Notes under the pieces: generated by a model
What the model was told of the DNA's origin: nothing
Databases searched by the model: none
What the model saw: only the letters and a program-made list of their open reading frames with translations
Assembly (NCBI GenBank): GCA_949296115.1
Contig: CASFNR010000002.1
Location: 1-64,000, forward strand
Length of the DNA: 64,000 bases
Direction of reading: 5' to 3'
Source: an uncultured Eubacteriales bacterium
Lineage (GTDB): Bacteria; Bacillota; Clostridia; Oscillospirales; Oscillospiraceae
Program-made: the position numbers and the translations under genes
Part shown: one piece after another, positions 24,175-33,700 of the stretch
How positions within the stretch are numbered: position 1 is the first letter of the stretch
Layout of the letters: each line of letters starts with the position of its first letter

Positions 24175-24611
24175 ACTTTCAGCTTGATGACCAGTTTCTT
24201 GAAGTTGTGGGGCACGTCCAGGTGCACGCCGGGCTTGTGGGCATCCTCGGGGAACACCACATAGCAGTAGCCCTGACCAATGCGCATATAGTCCATGGGA
24301 CCATCGTAGCGGCCGATGTCGCCGGACTCGTTGAATTCGCCGCTGAGGGTCATGGTTTCCAGAGGCGCCCAGCCCACGGTTTCCTCGCCCTCCACAATGT
24401 ACTGCAGGTCCAGGTACTGGCGGTGGGCCTCGCTGAGCTTGCTGTCCCAAGCGCCGGTGGTGCCTTCCTGTGCCATAATCCGGTTGCCGCCGGACAGCTG
24501 GGTGGTGCCGGGCACCCATTCGGTCATGGCGGCGACAGCGTTCAGGGCCTCTTCCAGGCCGGGGATGACGGGGGCGTAGCGGCCCAGATCCTTAAAGGGA
24601 CATACGATCAT
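24171..24611 (-). CDS. YhcH/YjgK/YiaL-family cupin protein
   Basis: This 146-residue protein has the YhcH/YiaL (EbgC) cupin pattern: EAHRQYLDLQYIVEG, GWAPLE, FNESGDIGRYDG, YCYVVFPEDAHKPG. Family members lie in sugar pathways (sialic acid, ascorbate, galactosides) and probably bind a metal and an open-chain sugar; YhcH has been proposed as an epimerase. The coupled DUF89 phosphatase supports a sugar-phosphate or repair role, but the substrate is not evident. GGAAGGA precedes the ATG. Confidence 0.87.
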   Translation of the reverse strand: MIVCPFKDLGRYAPVIPGLEEALNAVAAMTEWVPGTTQLSGGNRIMAQEGTTGAWDSKLSEAHRQYLDLQYIVEGEETVGWAPLETMTLSGEFNESGDIGRYDGPMDYMRIGQGYCYVVFPEDAHKPGVHLDVPHNFKKLVIKLKV

Positions 24612-24656
24612 GATAATCCTTCCTTTCTGAATGAAAAAACGGGAGATTCCGTTTCC

Positions 24657-25280
24657 TTACAGGGTCAGCAAATCGGACAGAGCGTCTATTTTGGCCACGT
24701 ACCCCGCCGGGACGCCGAAGCCGTAGCTGGCCCAGACAAAGGGAATCCCAGCTTCCAGGGTAGCCTCGTAATCCCCCTGGGTATCGCCGATGTAGGCGCA
24801 GGAGGTAATGCCCTGCCGCTCCATCAGGGTGCGGATGGTTTTGCCCTTGCTGGTGCCGGTGTCCCCGAAGCACAGGTGGGCGGTGATATACTGTTCCAGA
24901 CCCAGCTTGCGGATGCACAGCTCCGGATACCCGCACTGGCTGTTGCTGACGATGAACAGCCGGTGGGTTTCCGCCAGCCGGGTGAGAGTTTCCTTCACCC
25001 CGGGATAGCCGATGGCACAGGGATTGTCCTGCAAATATTGGTTTTCCCGGGCCATGCACCGCTCCATCAGGGCATAGCGCTCCGGCAGGGGGATTTCGGC
25101 GAAGAGAATGTCGGCAATTTCCGTCATCACCTTTCCAAACAGGGACTTCAGCCGCTGCGCATCCACAAACAGGTGCTCCAGCCCCTCGTCCTTCAATTGC
25201 AGGTTGTATCCTTCCGCCACCAGGGACCGGGAGTCCCACAGGGTGCCGTCAATGTCAAAAATCAGACTTTCGTAGTTCAT
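24657..25280 (-). CDS. HAD-family hydrolase (phosphoglycolate phosphatase-like)
   Basis: This 207-residue HAD phosphatase has nucleophile Asp9 and acid Asp11 in LIFDIDGTLWDS, motif II IVSNSQ, Lys in GTGTSKGKT-like context (DTGTSKGKTI) and motif IV YIGDTQGDYEA. The helical cap between motifs I and II places it with phosphoglycolate phosphatase/5'-nucleotidase-type HADs. The ATG overlaps the udk stop (ATGA). It belongs to the murI-udk-HAD-yhcH-DUF89 operon. Substrate is unknown; a nucleotide monophosphatase next to uridine kinase is possible. Confidence 0.88.
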   Translation of the reverse strand: MNYESLIFDIDGTLWDSRSLVAEGYNLQLKDEGLEHLFVDAQRLKSLFGKVMTEIADILFAEIPLPERYALMERCMARENQYLQDNPCAIGYPGVKETLTRLAETHRLFIVSNSQCGYPELCIRKLGLEQYITAHLCFGDTGTSKGKTIRTLMERQGITSCAYIGDTQGDYEATLEAGIPFVWASYGFGVPAGYVAKIDALSDLLTL

Positions 25281-25900
25281 GCTTCCTCCAGGTGCCGACG
25301 AATCCGGCCCTCGATCATATCCAGGGCCACCAGGTTTTTGCCCCCTTCGGGAACCACCAGGTCGGCATATTTTTTGCTTGGCTCCACATACCGCTCGTGC
25401 ATGGGCTTGACGGTCTGCAGGTACTGGGTCAGCACACTCTCCAGGGTCCGGCCCCGCTTGTTCACGTCCCGCTTGATCCGACGGCACAGCCGCACATCCG
25501 CATCCGTGTCCACAAAAATCCGGATGTCCATCAGGTCCCGGAGCTCCTTGTTCTCAAAGATCAGGATGCCTTCTACAATGATGACCTTTTTCGGCACAAT
25601 CCGGATGGTCTTGTCCGACCGGTTGTGGAGGGTGAAGTCATACACCGGGCAGTCAATGGGCTCCCCCCGGCGCAGCTGGTCCAGATGCCGGGCCATCAAG
25701 TCCGTCTCCAGGGCGTCGGGCTCGTCGTAGTTCAGCAGGCACCGCTGCTCGTAGGTCAGCTCGTCGTGCCGCTTGTAGTAATTGTCATGGCTGAGAATGG
25801 TTACCACATCGGAAAATTCCGCAATCAGATTATTCATCAGGGTGGTTTTTCCGCTGCCGGTACCCCCGGCGATGCCGATGACCAGAATGCCGTTTTTCAT
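25277..25900 (-). CDS. udk: Uridine kinase
   Basis: This 207-residue kinase phosphorylates uridine and cytidine to UMP and CMP in pyrimidine salvage. The P-loop is GGTGSGKTT (residues 12-20). Other landmarks are SHDNYYK, NYDEPDALE, CPVYDFTLHNR and VEGILIFENKELR, all typical of Udk. The start ATG is just ahead of the P-loop strand, as in the family. It lies 19 nt after murI and overlaps the HAD gene. Confidence 0.94.
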   Translation of the reverse strand: MKNGILVIGIAGGTGSGKTTLMNNLIAEFSDVVTILSHDNYYKRHDELTYEQRCLLNYDEPDALETDLMARHLDQLRRGEPIDCPVYDFTLHNRSDKTIRIVPKKVIIVEGILIFENKELRDLMDIRIFVDTDADVRLCRRIKRDVNKRGRTLESVLTQYLQTVKPMHERYVEPSKKYADLVVPEGGKNLVALDMIEGRIRRHLEEA

Positions 25901-25919
25901 TGTGTTTCTCCCCTCTGTT

Positions 25920-26687
25920 TTACTGCTCCAGCAGATGACGGCAAAGCGCCAGAATTTCCGGGTCCGGACGGCTGTTTTCCAGAAGAACAGTGCCCGGGGC
26001 CGCCGTATCCCGGAGAAGTCCCGCCGCAGCCAGCCGCCGTTTGGTTTCCCGGGCGGTGCCTTCCCCGCCGTCCAGCAGGGCCACCTCCGGCCCCAGCACC
26101 CGGGCAATGGCCGGTGCGGCAAAGGGATAGTGGGTGCAGCCCAGCACCAGGGCGTCCAGCCGCCCCCGGTAGGGTCCCAGAACGGTTTCCAGCAGGGCCT
26201 CCATTTCCGGGGAATCCGCCTTCCCGGACTCCACTAGATCCACCACCCCCGGGGCGGGAATCTTCGCCACGGCGCAGTTTTCGTCAAAGCGGTGCAGCAG
26301 GGTATCAAACTTTTCCTCCCGGAGGGTAACCGCCGTGGCCATGACCCCCACTCGTCCCCCGGGGAAATGGTCGGCGGCCACCTTCAGCGCCGGTTCAATG
26401 CCGATGACCAGAGGATACCGCTGGCGCAGCTGAACCACTGCCGCCGCAGTGGCGGTGTTGCAGGCCACCACCAGGGCCTTGATCCGGTGCTCCTGCACCA
26501 GTTTCTCCACTGCGGCCAGGGTCAGCCGGCGGACGTCCTCGGTGCTCCGGCTGCCATAGGGGGCATTGGCGGAGTCACCGTAGTAGACATAACACTCGTT
26601 GGGCATCAGCCGCCATAAATGCCGCAGCACGCTGATCCCCCCTACACCGGAGTCAAAGACTCCGATGGCGTCGTCCTTGGAATTCAT
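25920..26687 (-). CDS. murI: Glutamate racemase
   Basis: MurI (255 aa) makes D-glutamate for peptidoglycan. Both catalytic cysteines are in place (VVACNTATAAAV and LVLGCTHYPF), along with GVFDSGVGG near the N-terminus and YYGDSANAPYG. Two ATGs are possible. The one used here has GGTGA upstream and begins just before the conserved strand; another 27 nt upstream has AGGGGG but at only 3-nt spacing. It is the first gene of its operon, behind a clear promoter. Confidence 0.93.
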   Translation of the reverse strand: MNSKDDAIGVFDSGVGGISVLRHLWRLMPNECYVYYGDSANAPYGSRSTEDVRRLTLAAVEKLVQEHRIKALVVACNTATAAAVVQLRQRYPLVIGIEPALKVAADHFPGGRVGVMATAVTLREEKFDTLLHRFDENCAVAKIPAPGVVDLVESGKADSPEMEALLETVLGPYRGRLDALVLGCTHYPFAAPAIARVLGPEVALLDGGEGTARETKRRLAAAGLLRDTAAPGTVLLENSRPDPEILALCRHLLEQ

Positions 26688-26740
26688 GAATTCACCCGAT
26701 TCTGCCGGGGGCATGATCCCCCTCTCAATTCTCGCTCCCT

Positions 26741-26769
26741 ATTTTATCAAATTATGACGGTTCTTGCAA
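26741..26769 (-). promoter_or_regulatory. Promoter for the murI-udk-HAD-yhcH-DUF89 operon
   Basis: On the minus strand TTGCAA and TAAAAT are 17 nt apart with a TGn extension (TGATAAAAT). Confidence 0.7.
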
Positions 26770-26814
26770 TCCTTCCGGGGGCTGTTTCCGAAAATTTCCG
26801 GCGCTGGAGCGGCC

Positions 26815-26843
26815 TTGACATTTTTCCCGGCCCTTGCTATGAT
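26815..26843 (+). promoter_or_regulatory. Promoter for fumC
   Basis: A consensus TTGACA and TATGAT are 17 nt apart with a TGn extension (TGCTATGAT), 30 nt before the fumC start. Confidence 0.85.
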
Positions 26844-26872
26844 GGTTCCATCGAAAAACAGGAGGAATCACG

Positions 26873-28249
26873 ATGGAATACCGGATTGAACATGACTCCA
26901 TGGGACAGGTCCAGGTGCCTGCGGACAAATACTGGGGCGCCCAGACCCAGCGCTCTGTGGGGAATTTTCCCATCGGCGTGGGACTGGAGACCATGCCCCG
27001 GGAGATCATTCATGCCTTCGGCGTGCTGAAAAAGGCGGCGGCCCTGGCCAATCATGCCCTGCGGCCGGAGCGGATGACGGAAGAAAAGCGGAACGCCATC
27101 TGCGCCGCCTGCGACGAGGTGATTTCCGGCGTCCTGGGGGCCCATTTTCCCCTGGTGGTCTGGCAGACCGGTTCCGGCACCCAGTCCAACATGAACGCCA
27201 ATGAGGTGATTGCCAACCGGGGCAATGAAATCGCCGGGAAAAAGCTGCTCCACCCCAATGATGACATCAACATGTCCCAATCCTCCAACGATACCTTCCC
27301 CACCGCCATGCACATTGCCGCAGTCTGTGCCGTGGAGGACCGGGTGCTGCCCGCCATTGACGTGCTCACCGCCGCCTTCGCCCGGCTGGAGAAGGAGAAT
27401 GCGGGAGTGGTGAAGTCCGGCCGGACCCACCTTCAGGACGCAACCCCCATTGCCTTCTCCCAGGAGATTTCCGGCTGGCGCACCAGCCTGGAGCGGGACC
27501 GGGAGCTGCTGCAGCTGGCCCTGGAGCCCCTGAAGGAGCTGGCGCTGGGGGGCACCGCCGTGGGCACCGGGCTGAACGCCCCCAAGGGCTTTGACACCGC
27601 CGTGGCGGAGGAGGTTTCCAAGCTGACAGGTAAGGCATTTCGCACGGCCCCCAACAAGTTCCACGCACTGACCTCCAAGGACGAGCTGGTCTTTGCCCAC
27701 GGCGCCCTGAAGGCCCTTGCCTGCGACCTGATGAAGATTGCCAACGATGTCCGCTGGCTGGCTTCCGGACCACGGCTGGGGCTGGGGGAGATCACCATTC
27801 CCGAAAACGAACCCGGTTCCTCCATCATGCCCGGTAAGGTCAATCCCACCCAGTGTGAGGCGGTGACCATGGTGGCGGTGCAGGTGATGGGCAATGATAC
27901 CGCGGTTGGGCTGGCGGCCAGCCAGGGCAACTTCCAGCTCAACGTGTTCATGCCGGTGCTGATTTACAACTTCCTCCAGTCCGCCCGGCTCCTGGCGGAG
28001 TGCATGGCGTCCTTCCACGACCACTGCGTGACGGGCATCCGGGCAAACCGGGAGAAGATGGCGGGGAATCTCCGCAATTCCCTGATGCTGGTGACTGCCC
28101 TGAATCCCTATATCGGCTATGAAAATGCGGCGAAAACCGCAAAAAAGGCATACGCCGAGAATATTTCCCTGAAGGAAGCCTGTGTTGCCCTGGGCTTTCT
28201 CACCGCAGAGCGGTTTGATGAGGTGTTCCATCCGGAGCAGATGATCTGA
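26873..28249 (+). CDS. fumC: Class II fumarate hydratase
   Basis: FumC (458 aa) interconverts fumarate and malate without an iron-sulfur cluster. The superfamily signature [11 protein letters not shown] is present, along with [26 protein letters not shown] and the [10 protein letters not shown] motif. Full length and no frameshift. It is monocistronic, between its own promoter and a strong terminator. Many anaerobic Clostridia use class I fumarases instead, so class II here is mildly notable; aspartase was considered but the motifs and length fit FumC. Confidence 0.95.
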   Translation: MEYRIEHDSMGQVQVPADKYWGAQTQRSVGNFPIGVGLETMPREIIHAFGVLKKAAALANHALRPERMTEEKRNAICAACDEVISGVLGAHFPLVVWQTGSGTQSNMNANEVIANRGNEIAGKKLLHPNDDINMSQSSNDTFPTAMHIAAVCAVEDRVLPAIDVLTAAFARLEKENAGVVKSGRTHLQDATPIAFSQEISGWRTSLERDRELLQLALEPLKELALGGTAVGTGLNAPKGFDTAVAEEVSKLTGKAFRTAPNKFHALTSKDELVFAHGALKALACDLMKIANDVRWLASGPRLGLGEITIPENEPGSSIMPGKVNPTQCEAVTMVAVQVMGNDTAVGLAASQGNFQLNVFMPVLIYNFLQSARLLAECMASFHDHCVTGIRANREKMAGNLRNSLMLVTALNPYIGYENAAKTAKKAYAENISLKEACVALGFLTAERFDEVFHPEQMI

Positions 28250-28261
28250 ATAAAACAAAAA

Positions 28262-28294
28262 CTCCCCAGCTTTCATTTGGCGAAAGCTGGGGAG
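28262..28294 (+). terminator. Stem-loop after fumC
   Basis: A 13-bp perfect stem (28262-28274 with 28282-28294) lies just past the fumC stop. No T-tract follows, so it may protect the 3' end rather than stop transcription. Confidence 0.65.
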
Positions 28295-28309
28295 CTGACA
28301 GACTGAAAA

Positions 28310-28344
28310 CACATCCGCCGATTTTTCGGCGGATGTGTTTTTCT
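28310..28344. terminator. Bidirectional terminator fumC / rpoD
   Basis: An 11-bp perfect stem (28310-28320 with 28327-28337) is followed by TTTTTCTC on the plus strand and TTTTCAG on the minus strand, between convergent genes. Confidence 0.85.
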
Positions 28345-29489
28345 CAGCAATAGAAGTCCCGGATTTTCTTGGCCCGGCTGGGGTGACGGAGCTTGCGGAT
28401 GGCCTTGTTCTCGATCTGGCGGATCCGCTCCCGGGTGACCCCGAAAATCTGACCAACCTCTTCCAGGGTGTGGGTCCGGCCATCGTACATGCCGAAGCGC
28501 ATCCGGAGCACGTCCGCTTCCCGCTCGGTGAGGGTGTCCAGAATTTCCTTCAGGGCCTCGGCAAGCAAGGCGTTGGAGGTGGCGTCGGCGGGACCGGGTG
28601 TCCGCTCGTCCTCCACGAAAGAACCGATGGAGGTGTCCTCTTCATCGCCCACAGGGGTGTCCAGACTCAAGGTGTCGGCGGCGGTGCGGTTGGCCTCAAT
28701 GATCTTCTCCACCGGCAGATTCAGCTCGGCGGCGATTTCCTCCACGGTGGGCTCCCGGCCCAGCTCCTGCACCAGCTTCCGGTTGCACCGGGTAGCCTTG
28801 TTGATGACCTCTACCATATGCACCGGCACCCGGATGGTCCGGGCCTGGTCGGCGATGGCCCGGGTGATGGCCTGCCGGATCCACCAGGTGGCATATGTAG
28901 AGAATTTGTTTCCCTTTGTCCAATCAAACTTGTCCACCGCCCGGATCAGGCCGGTGTTGCCCTCCTGAATCAGGTCCAGGATGTGCAGGCCCCGCCCGGA
29001 GTATTTCTTGGCGATGGAAACCACCAGCCGGAGGTTGGCCTCGGTGAGCTTGTTCTTGGCGGCCTGGTCACCGGCCGCAATCCGCTTGGCCAGCTCCACC
29101 TCTTCGTCAGCGGAGAGCAGCTTCACCTGACCGATTTCCTTCAGGTACATCCGCACCGGGTCATCCAGACTATATTCCGCGGCCAGGTCCACCGGATCAA
29201 CCAGGTCCTCTTCCTCCAGGCTGGACAGGTCGATGTCCCCATCGTCCAGACCCAAGTCATCGTCCCCCAGATCCAGCTCCAGATCAGCGGTGACAATCTG
29301 GATGTTCATGGAGTCAAACCGGTCGTAAATTTCTTCAATTTTCTCCGGGGTCAGCTGCATTTTTTCCAGCTGAGCATTCAGATCGGCGGCCCGGATCATG
29401 CCGTCTTTCTTTCCCTGGGCGATCAACGCCTGCAGCGCGGCGTAAACATCTTCCAGATTTTCTTTCGGCGTTTTCTTGGCATTGCTCAT
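28344..29489 (-). CDS. rpoD: Primary sigma factor RpoD/SigA
   Basis: This 381-residue sigma-70 factor directs RNA polymerase to housekeeping promoters. Region 1.2 is [14 protein letters not shown]; region 2 has the conserved [20 protein letters not shown] and [14 protein letters not shown]; regions 3 and 4 follow, ending with the region-4.2 helix-turn-helix ([20 protein letters not shown]) and [14 protein letters not shown]. The N-terminal region 1.1 is short and acidic. dnaG, its usual neighbour in Firmicutes, is absent here. Start: ATG with a purine-rich upstream sequence. Confidence 0.97.
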   Translation of the reverse strand: MSNAKKTPKENLEDVYAALQALIAQGKKDGMIRAADLNAQLEKMQLTPEKIEEIYDRFDSMNIQIVTADLELDLGDDDLGLDDGDIDLSSLEEEDLVDPVDLAAEYSLDDPVRMYLKEIGQVKLLSADEEVELAKRIAAGDQAAKNKLTEANLRLVVSIAKKYSGRGLHILDLIQEGNTGLIRAVDKFDWTKGNKFSTYATWWIRQAITRAIADQARTIRVPVHMVEVINKATRCNRKLVQELGREPTVEEIAAELNLPVEKIIEANRTAADTLSLDTPVGDEEDTSIGSFVEDERTPGPADATSNALLAEALKEILDTLTEREADVLRMRFGMYDGRTHTLEEVGQIFGVTRERIRQIENKAIRKLRHPSRAKKIRDFYC

Positions 29490-29540
29490 AGAAAATCCCC
29501 TCTTTTGTCTATGTACAGCATTTTACACTTGTGCCGTTAA

Positions 29541-29569
29541 ACTATACCCCAATTTTTGCGGATTGGCAA
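29541..29569 (-). promoter_or_regulatory. Promoter for rpoD
   Basis: On the minus strand TTGCCA and TATAGT are 17 nt apart, about 50 nt before the rpoD start. Confidence 0.65.
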
Positions 29570-29665
29570 GGGGATTTTGCAGAATTTTTTCTGGAAATTG
29601 CATGGACAAGGGCAGAATTTTTAGCTGTGCAGACAGTTTCCCCGCTTTTTCTCGAAAACATACGG

Positions 29666-29694
29666 TTTACTTTTGGGGAAAATTTCGCTATAAT
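29666..29694 (+). promoter_or_regulatory. Promoter for lepA-hemW
   Basis: TTTACT and a perfect TATAAT are 17 nt apart, with a leader of about 80 nt before lepA. The surrounding 29490-29780 stretch is AT-rich and otherwise holds only the rpoD promoter. Confidence 0.7.
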
Positions 29695-29781
29695 TGAGAA
29701 AATGTGTGATTCTGCCCTTGCGCCGGAGGGGCGGTTTGGCTTTCCGGCGGATTTTTTACTTTCCCATGAGGTGCACCTGAT

Positions 29782-31590
29782 ATGACTGATTTGCAGCACA
29801 TCCGAAATTTTTCCATTATCGCCCACATTGACCATGGCAAGTCCACCCTGGCCGACCGGCTGCTGGAGGCGTGCCACGCCATCGACCAGCGGACCCGGGC
29901 GGAGCAGCTCCTGGACTCCATGGAGCTGGAGCGGGAGCGGGGGATTACCATCAAGGCAACCGCCGTCACCCTGAACTATACCGCCGACGACGGGGAAAGT
30001 TATGCCCTGAACCTGATTGACACTCCGGGCCATGTGGACTTCAACTATGAGGTGTCCCGGTCCCTGGCCGCCTGCGAGGGGGCAGTGCTGGTGGTGGACG
30101 CATCCCAGGGTGTGGAGGCCCAGACCCTGGCCAATACCTATCTGGCCATTGACGCCGGGCTGGAAGTTCTGCCGGTTATCAATAAAATTGACCTGCCCTC
30201 CGCCCGCCCTGCAGAGGTGAAGGCGGAGATTGAGGACATCATCGGCATTCCCGCCGAAGAATCCCCGGAGATTTCCGCCAAAAACGGCATCAACATCCAT
30301 TCCGTCCTGGAGATGATCGTCCGGGAGGTGCCCGCCCCCCAGGGGGACCGGGAGGGTCCCCTCCAGGCGCTGATTTTCGACAGCCAGTACGATTCCTACC
30401 GGGGTGTTATTGTCTACACCCGGGTGAAGCAGGGTACGGTGAAGCCGGGTATGGACATCCGGATGATGGCCACCGGCGCAGAATACAAGGTAGTGGAAGT
30501 GGGCACCATGAGCCCGGGCGGCCTGTGCCCCCGGGAGGCCCTGGGAGCCGGCGAGGTGGGCTACATCACCGCCTCTATCAAAACCGTGGCGGATACCCAG
30601 GTGGGCGACACCATCACCGGGGTGGAGAACCCCGCCCAGGAGCCCCTGCCCGGCTACCGGGCGGTGCAGCCCATGGTGTTCTCCGGCATCTATCCCGCCG
30701 ACGGGGCCAAGTACCAGGACCTGCGGGACGCCCTGGAAAAGCTGAAGCTCAACGACGCCTCCATGAGCTATGAAATGGAAAGCTCCATCGCCCTGGGCTT
30801 TGGCTTCCGCTGCGGCTTCCTGGGACTGCTCCATATGGAGATTATCCAGGAACGGCTGGAACGGGAGTACAATCTGGATCTGATTACCACCGCCCCCAAC
30901 GTGGTTTACCGGGTGACCAAGACCAACGGCGAGGTGATGATGGTCTACACCCCCCTGGACTACCCCGACCCCATGGAAATCCAGCTGGCGGAGGAACCCT
31001 ACGCCAAGGTGAATCTGATTGCCCCCCAGGACTATGTGGGCAACATTATGGACCTGTGCCAGCAGCGCCGGGGAGAATTCAAGGACATGGTGTACCTGGA
31101 TGCCCGGCGGGTGGAGCTGCACTACGAGATGCCCCTGAACGAAATCATCTACGATTTCTTTGATGCTCTGAAATCCCGGACCCGGGGCTACGGCAGCTTG
31201 GACTACGAGCTCATCGGCTACCGGCCCAGCCGGCTGGTGAAGCTGGACATCCTGCTTAACGGGGACATTGTGGACGCCCTGAGCTTTATCCTTTTTGCGG
31301 ACAACGCCTATCCCCGGGCCCGGAAGATCTGCGAGAAGCTGAAGGAGAACATCCCCCGCGCCCAGTTCGAGATTCCGGTGCAGGCTGCCATCGGCGGCAA
31401 GATCATCGCCCGGGAGACCATCAAGGCCCTGCGCAAGGACGTGCTGGCCAAATGCTACGGCGGCGACATCACCCGGAAGAAGAAGCTGCTGGAAAAGCAG
31501 AAGGAAGGCAAGAAGCGGATGCGTACCTTCGGCACCGTATCCGTGCCCTCCGAGGCCTTCATGGCCGTGCTGAAACTGGACGAAGATTGA
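29782..31590 (+). CDS. lepA: Elongation factor 4 (LepA)
   Basis: LepA (602 aa) is a ribosome-associated translational GTPase that back-translocates or aids subunit assembly. The G1 motif is AHIDHGKST (about residues 14-22), G3 DTPGHVDF and G4 INKIDLP. The C-terminal domain unique to LepA is present ([17 protein letters not shown]... and [21 protein letters not shown]). Length is exactly that of the family. hemW follows after 16 nt, the usual arrangement. Confidence 0.97.
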   Translation: MTDLQHIRNFSIIAHIDHGKSTLADRLLEACHAIDQRTRAEQLLDSMELERERGITIKATAVTLNYTADDGESYALNLIDTPGHVDFNYEVSRSLAACEGAVLVVDASQGVEAQTLANTYLAIDAGLEVLPVINKIDLPSARPAEVKAEIEDIIGIPAEESPEISAKNGINIHSVLEMIVREVPAPQGDREGPLQALIFDSQYDSYRGVIVYTRVKQGTVKPGMDIRMMATGAEYKVVEVGTMSPGGLCPREALGAGEVGYITASIKTVADTQVGDTITGVENPAQEPLPGYRAVQPMVFSGIYPADGAKYQDLRDALEKLKLNDASMSYEMESSIALGFGFRCGFLGLLHMEIIQERLEREYNLDLITTAPNVVYRVTKTNGEVMMVYTPLDYPDPMEIQLAEEPYAKVNLIAPQDYVGNIMDLCQQRRGEFKDMVYLDARRVELHYEMPLNEIIYDFFDALKSRTRGYGSLDYELIGYRPSRLVKLDILLNGDIVDALSFILFADNAYPRARKICEKLKENIPRAQFEIPVQAAIGGKIIARETIKALRKDVLAKCYGGDITRKKKLLEKQKEGKKRMRTFGTVSVPSEAFMAVLKLDED

Positions 31591-31606
31591 GGGAGGTAAC
31601 CGATTC

Positions 31607-32800
31607 ATGCCCATTCTGACCAAACGACCCAACAAGACCCCTCTGGGGCTGTATATTCATGTTCCCTTCTGCCGGAGCAAATGCCAGTACTGCGACTTTT
31701 ACTCCCTGGCAACCAAGGACGACAAGCTGATTGACGGCTATCTGGATGCGGTGTGCGACCACATCAAGGAGGCCGGAGACCTGGCCCCGGGCTATAAAGT
31801 GGATACCATCTACTTCGGCGGCGGCACCCCCTCTTTCTTCGGTGCGGAGGGCATGGCGGTGATTCTCACCACCATCCGCCGGAATTTCGACGTGGACAAC
31901 AATGCGGAGATCACCTTCGAGGCCAACCCGGACTCTGTCTCCGACCGGCTGCTTCACCGGCTCCGGGCAGAGGGATTCAACCGGGTGAGCCTGGGCATCC
32001 AGTCCGATGACGACGAGATGCTCAAGAAGCTGGGCCGCCCCCACACCTATTCCCAGGCAGTGTCCGCTTACTACAAGATCCGGAAGGCGGGCTTCCGGAA
32101 TGTGTCGGTGGACCTGATGTATGGGCTGCCCGGCCAGGACCTGCAGGACTGGCAGGAAACCCTGGACAATGTGCTGCGGCTGAACCCGGAGCACATCAGC
32201 TGCTATGCCCTGAAAATCGAGGAGGGTACCCCCTTTGCCGGCTACCGGGAGGCGCTGAACCTGCCCGATGACGACACCCAGGCGGACATGTACCTCACCG
32301 CAGTGGAGACTCTCCGGGGCCGGGGCTTCCGGCAGTACGAGATCTCCAATTTCTGCCGGAAGGGCCTGATTTCCAAGCACAATATGAAGTATTGGACCGG
32401 CGGGGAATATCTGGGCTTCGGACCCAGCGCCAGTTCCGACTTTGCAGGCAAACGCTACACCCTGAAACGGGACCTCCAGGCCTACATCACCGGCATCCGG
32501 GAGGGCGGGGACATCATGGAGGACCTGCAGGAGATTCCCATGCGGGAGCGGGCAGGGGAGTATCTCATGCTCCGGCTGCGGACCAATGTGGGCATCGAGG
32601 CCCAGGAGTATGAGAAGATGTTCCTGCTGCCCTTTGCGCCTCTGGAGGAGGTGCTGGAGAAGCGGCGGCGGTTCTTCCACGCCACCCAGACCGATACCGG
32701 ACGGTGGGTGCTGACCCCCAAGGGCTATCTGGTGAGCAACGACATCATCACCGATCTGCTCCTGGCCCAGGACAAGTCCAACCCCATGAACCGAATCTAA
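31607..32800 (+). CDS. hemW: HemW-type radical SAM protein (heme chaperone, CPO-like)
   Basis: This 397-residue radical SAM protein has the cluster motif Cys22-X3-Cys26-X2-Cys29 (FCRSKCQYCDF). It lacks the fourth Cys that marks true HemN (CxxxCxxC followed by Cys), as expected for HemW, a heme-binding chaperone. GGGTPS, the SLGIQS segment and the C-terminal HemN_C-like domain are visible. It is co-transcribed with lepA, as in many Firmicutes. Databases often call it oxygen-independent coproporphyrinogen oxidase. Confidence 0.92.
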   Translation: MPILTKRPNKTPLGLYIHVPFCRSKCQYCDFYSLATKDDKLIDGYLDAVCDHIKEAGDLAPGYKVDTIYFGGGTPSFFGAEGMAVILTTIRRNFDVDNNAEITFEANPDSVSDRLLHRLRAEGFNRVSLGIQSDDDEMLKKLGRPHTYSQAVSAYYKIRKAGFRNVSVDLMYGLPGQDLQDWQETLDNVLRLNPEHISCYALKIEEGTPFAGYREALNLPDDDTQADMYLTAVETLRGRGFRQYEISNFCRKGLISKHNMKYWTGGEYLGFGPSASSDFAGKRYTLKRDLQAYITGIREGGDIMEDLQEIPMRERAGEYLMLRLRTNVGIEAQEYEKMFLLPFAPLEEVLEKRRRFFHATQTDTGRWVLTPKGYLVSNDIITDLLLAQDKSNPMNRI

Positions 32801-32808
32801 CAGAAAAA

Positions 32809-32834
32809 GCCCGGCGGAATTGATTCCGCCGGGC
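32809..32834. terminator. Bidirectional terminator after hemW
   Basis: An 11-12-bp GC-rich perfect stem is followed by AAATTTTG on the plus strand and by TTTTTCTG on the minus strand. It separates hemW from the convergent deacetylase gene. Confidence 0.85.
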
Positions 32835-32859
32835 AAATTTTGTGGGGTTGGTTCCGCTG

Positions 32860-33639
32860 TCAGAGCGATTCAAACAGCTCCGGCAGGGTGCCGAACCGGT
32901 AGCCCTCCTTTTCCCAGCAGGTCAGCAGTTCGTCGAGAATCTGAGCGTTTGTCTGGGAGGTGGAGTGGAGCAGCACCACCGCCCCGCAGTGGGTCCGGGG
33001 CAGCAGCTTGGCGAAGGCCTGCTCCCGGGTGGGCTGGGCGTCGTTGTACCAGTCCACATAGGCCAGACTCCAGAACACGGTTTTGTAGCCCAGTTCCTGG
33101 GCCATGGACAGATTGTCCGGGCTGTAGATGCCCTGGGGCGGGCGGTAGAACTTGGCCAGCTCCTGGCCGGTGGTTTCCCGGTACAGGTCCTCCAGGTCCT
33201 TCAGTTCCTTGGCGAAGGCTTCCTTGTCGGAAATTTTGCTCATGTCATAGTGGTGCATGGTATGGTTGCCCACAATGTGCCCCTCCTGGGCCATCCGCCG
33301 CACCAGATCGGCGTTGCGCTGGATGTAGTTGCCCACCAGAAAAAAGGCGGCCTGAACATGGTGGGCCTTCAGGGTGTCCAGCACCTGCTCCGTGCAGCCG
33401 TTTTCGTATCCGGCGTCGAAGGTCAGGTAGATGACCTTTTCCTGGGTATCCCCCAGGTAGGCGGCGTCGTAGCGTTTCAGCTGGTCCACCCCTGCGTTGC
33501 CGATGGGGGCCGCTCCCTCCTGCCGAAAGCTCAGCCCCCAGGACCCGGTGGGCAGACTGCTCTGGGCGAACACCGTCAGGGCCACCGCTGCCGCAGCCGC
33601 CGCGGCTGCCAATAGGATCAGAATATCCCGTTTGCGCAC
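32860..33639 (-). CDS. PdaA-like polysaccharide deacetylase
   Basis: This 259-residue membrane-anchored protein has an N-terminal helix (RKRDILILLAAAAAAAAV) and a NodB domain. The motif TFDAGYENG (about 73-81) with HTMHH (about 126-130), FYRPPQG and the C-terminal VVLLHS match PdaA-type N-acetylmuramic acid deacetylases, which make the spore-cortex delta-lactam. Start choice is uncertain: the GTG used here has AGGAGG 8 nt upstream, while an ATG 6 nt earlier touches the Shine-Dalgarno. The Shine-Dalgarno is held in a hairpin. Confidence 0.88.
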   Translation of the reverse strand: MRKRDILILLAAAAAAAAVALTVFAQSSLPTGSWGLSFRQEGAAPIGNAGVDQLKRYDAAYLGDTQEKVIYLTFDAGYENGCTEQVLDTLKAHHVQAAFFLVGNYIQRNADLVRRMAQEGHIVGNHTMHHYDMSKISDKEAFAKELKDLEDLYRETTGQELAKFYRPPQGIYSPDNLSMAQELGYKTVFWSLAYVDWYNDAQPTREQAFAKLLPRTHCGAVVLLHSTSQTNAQILDELLTCWEKEGYRFGTLPELFESL

Positions 33640-33642
33640 AAA

Positions 33643-33688
33643 CATCCCCTCCTGCTGGGACAATCCTATGTCCGCAGGAGGGGATGTA
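33643..33688 (-). promoter_or_regulatory. Hairpin that covers the pdaA-like Shine-Dalgarno
   Basis: Two perfectly complementary 12-nt arms (33677-33688 and 33643-33654) form a stem that includes AGGAGGGG and the nearby ATG of the deacetylase. The 5' arm starts 13 nt after the stop codon of the upstream ADP-ribosylglycohydrolase gene. A ribosome ending there would disturb the stem, so translation of the two genes may be linked. Confidence 0.6.
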
Positions 33689-33700
33689 TGCAGATTCTGC

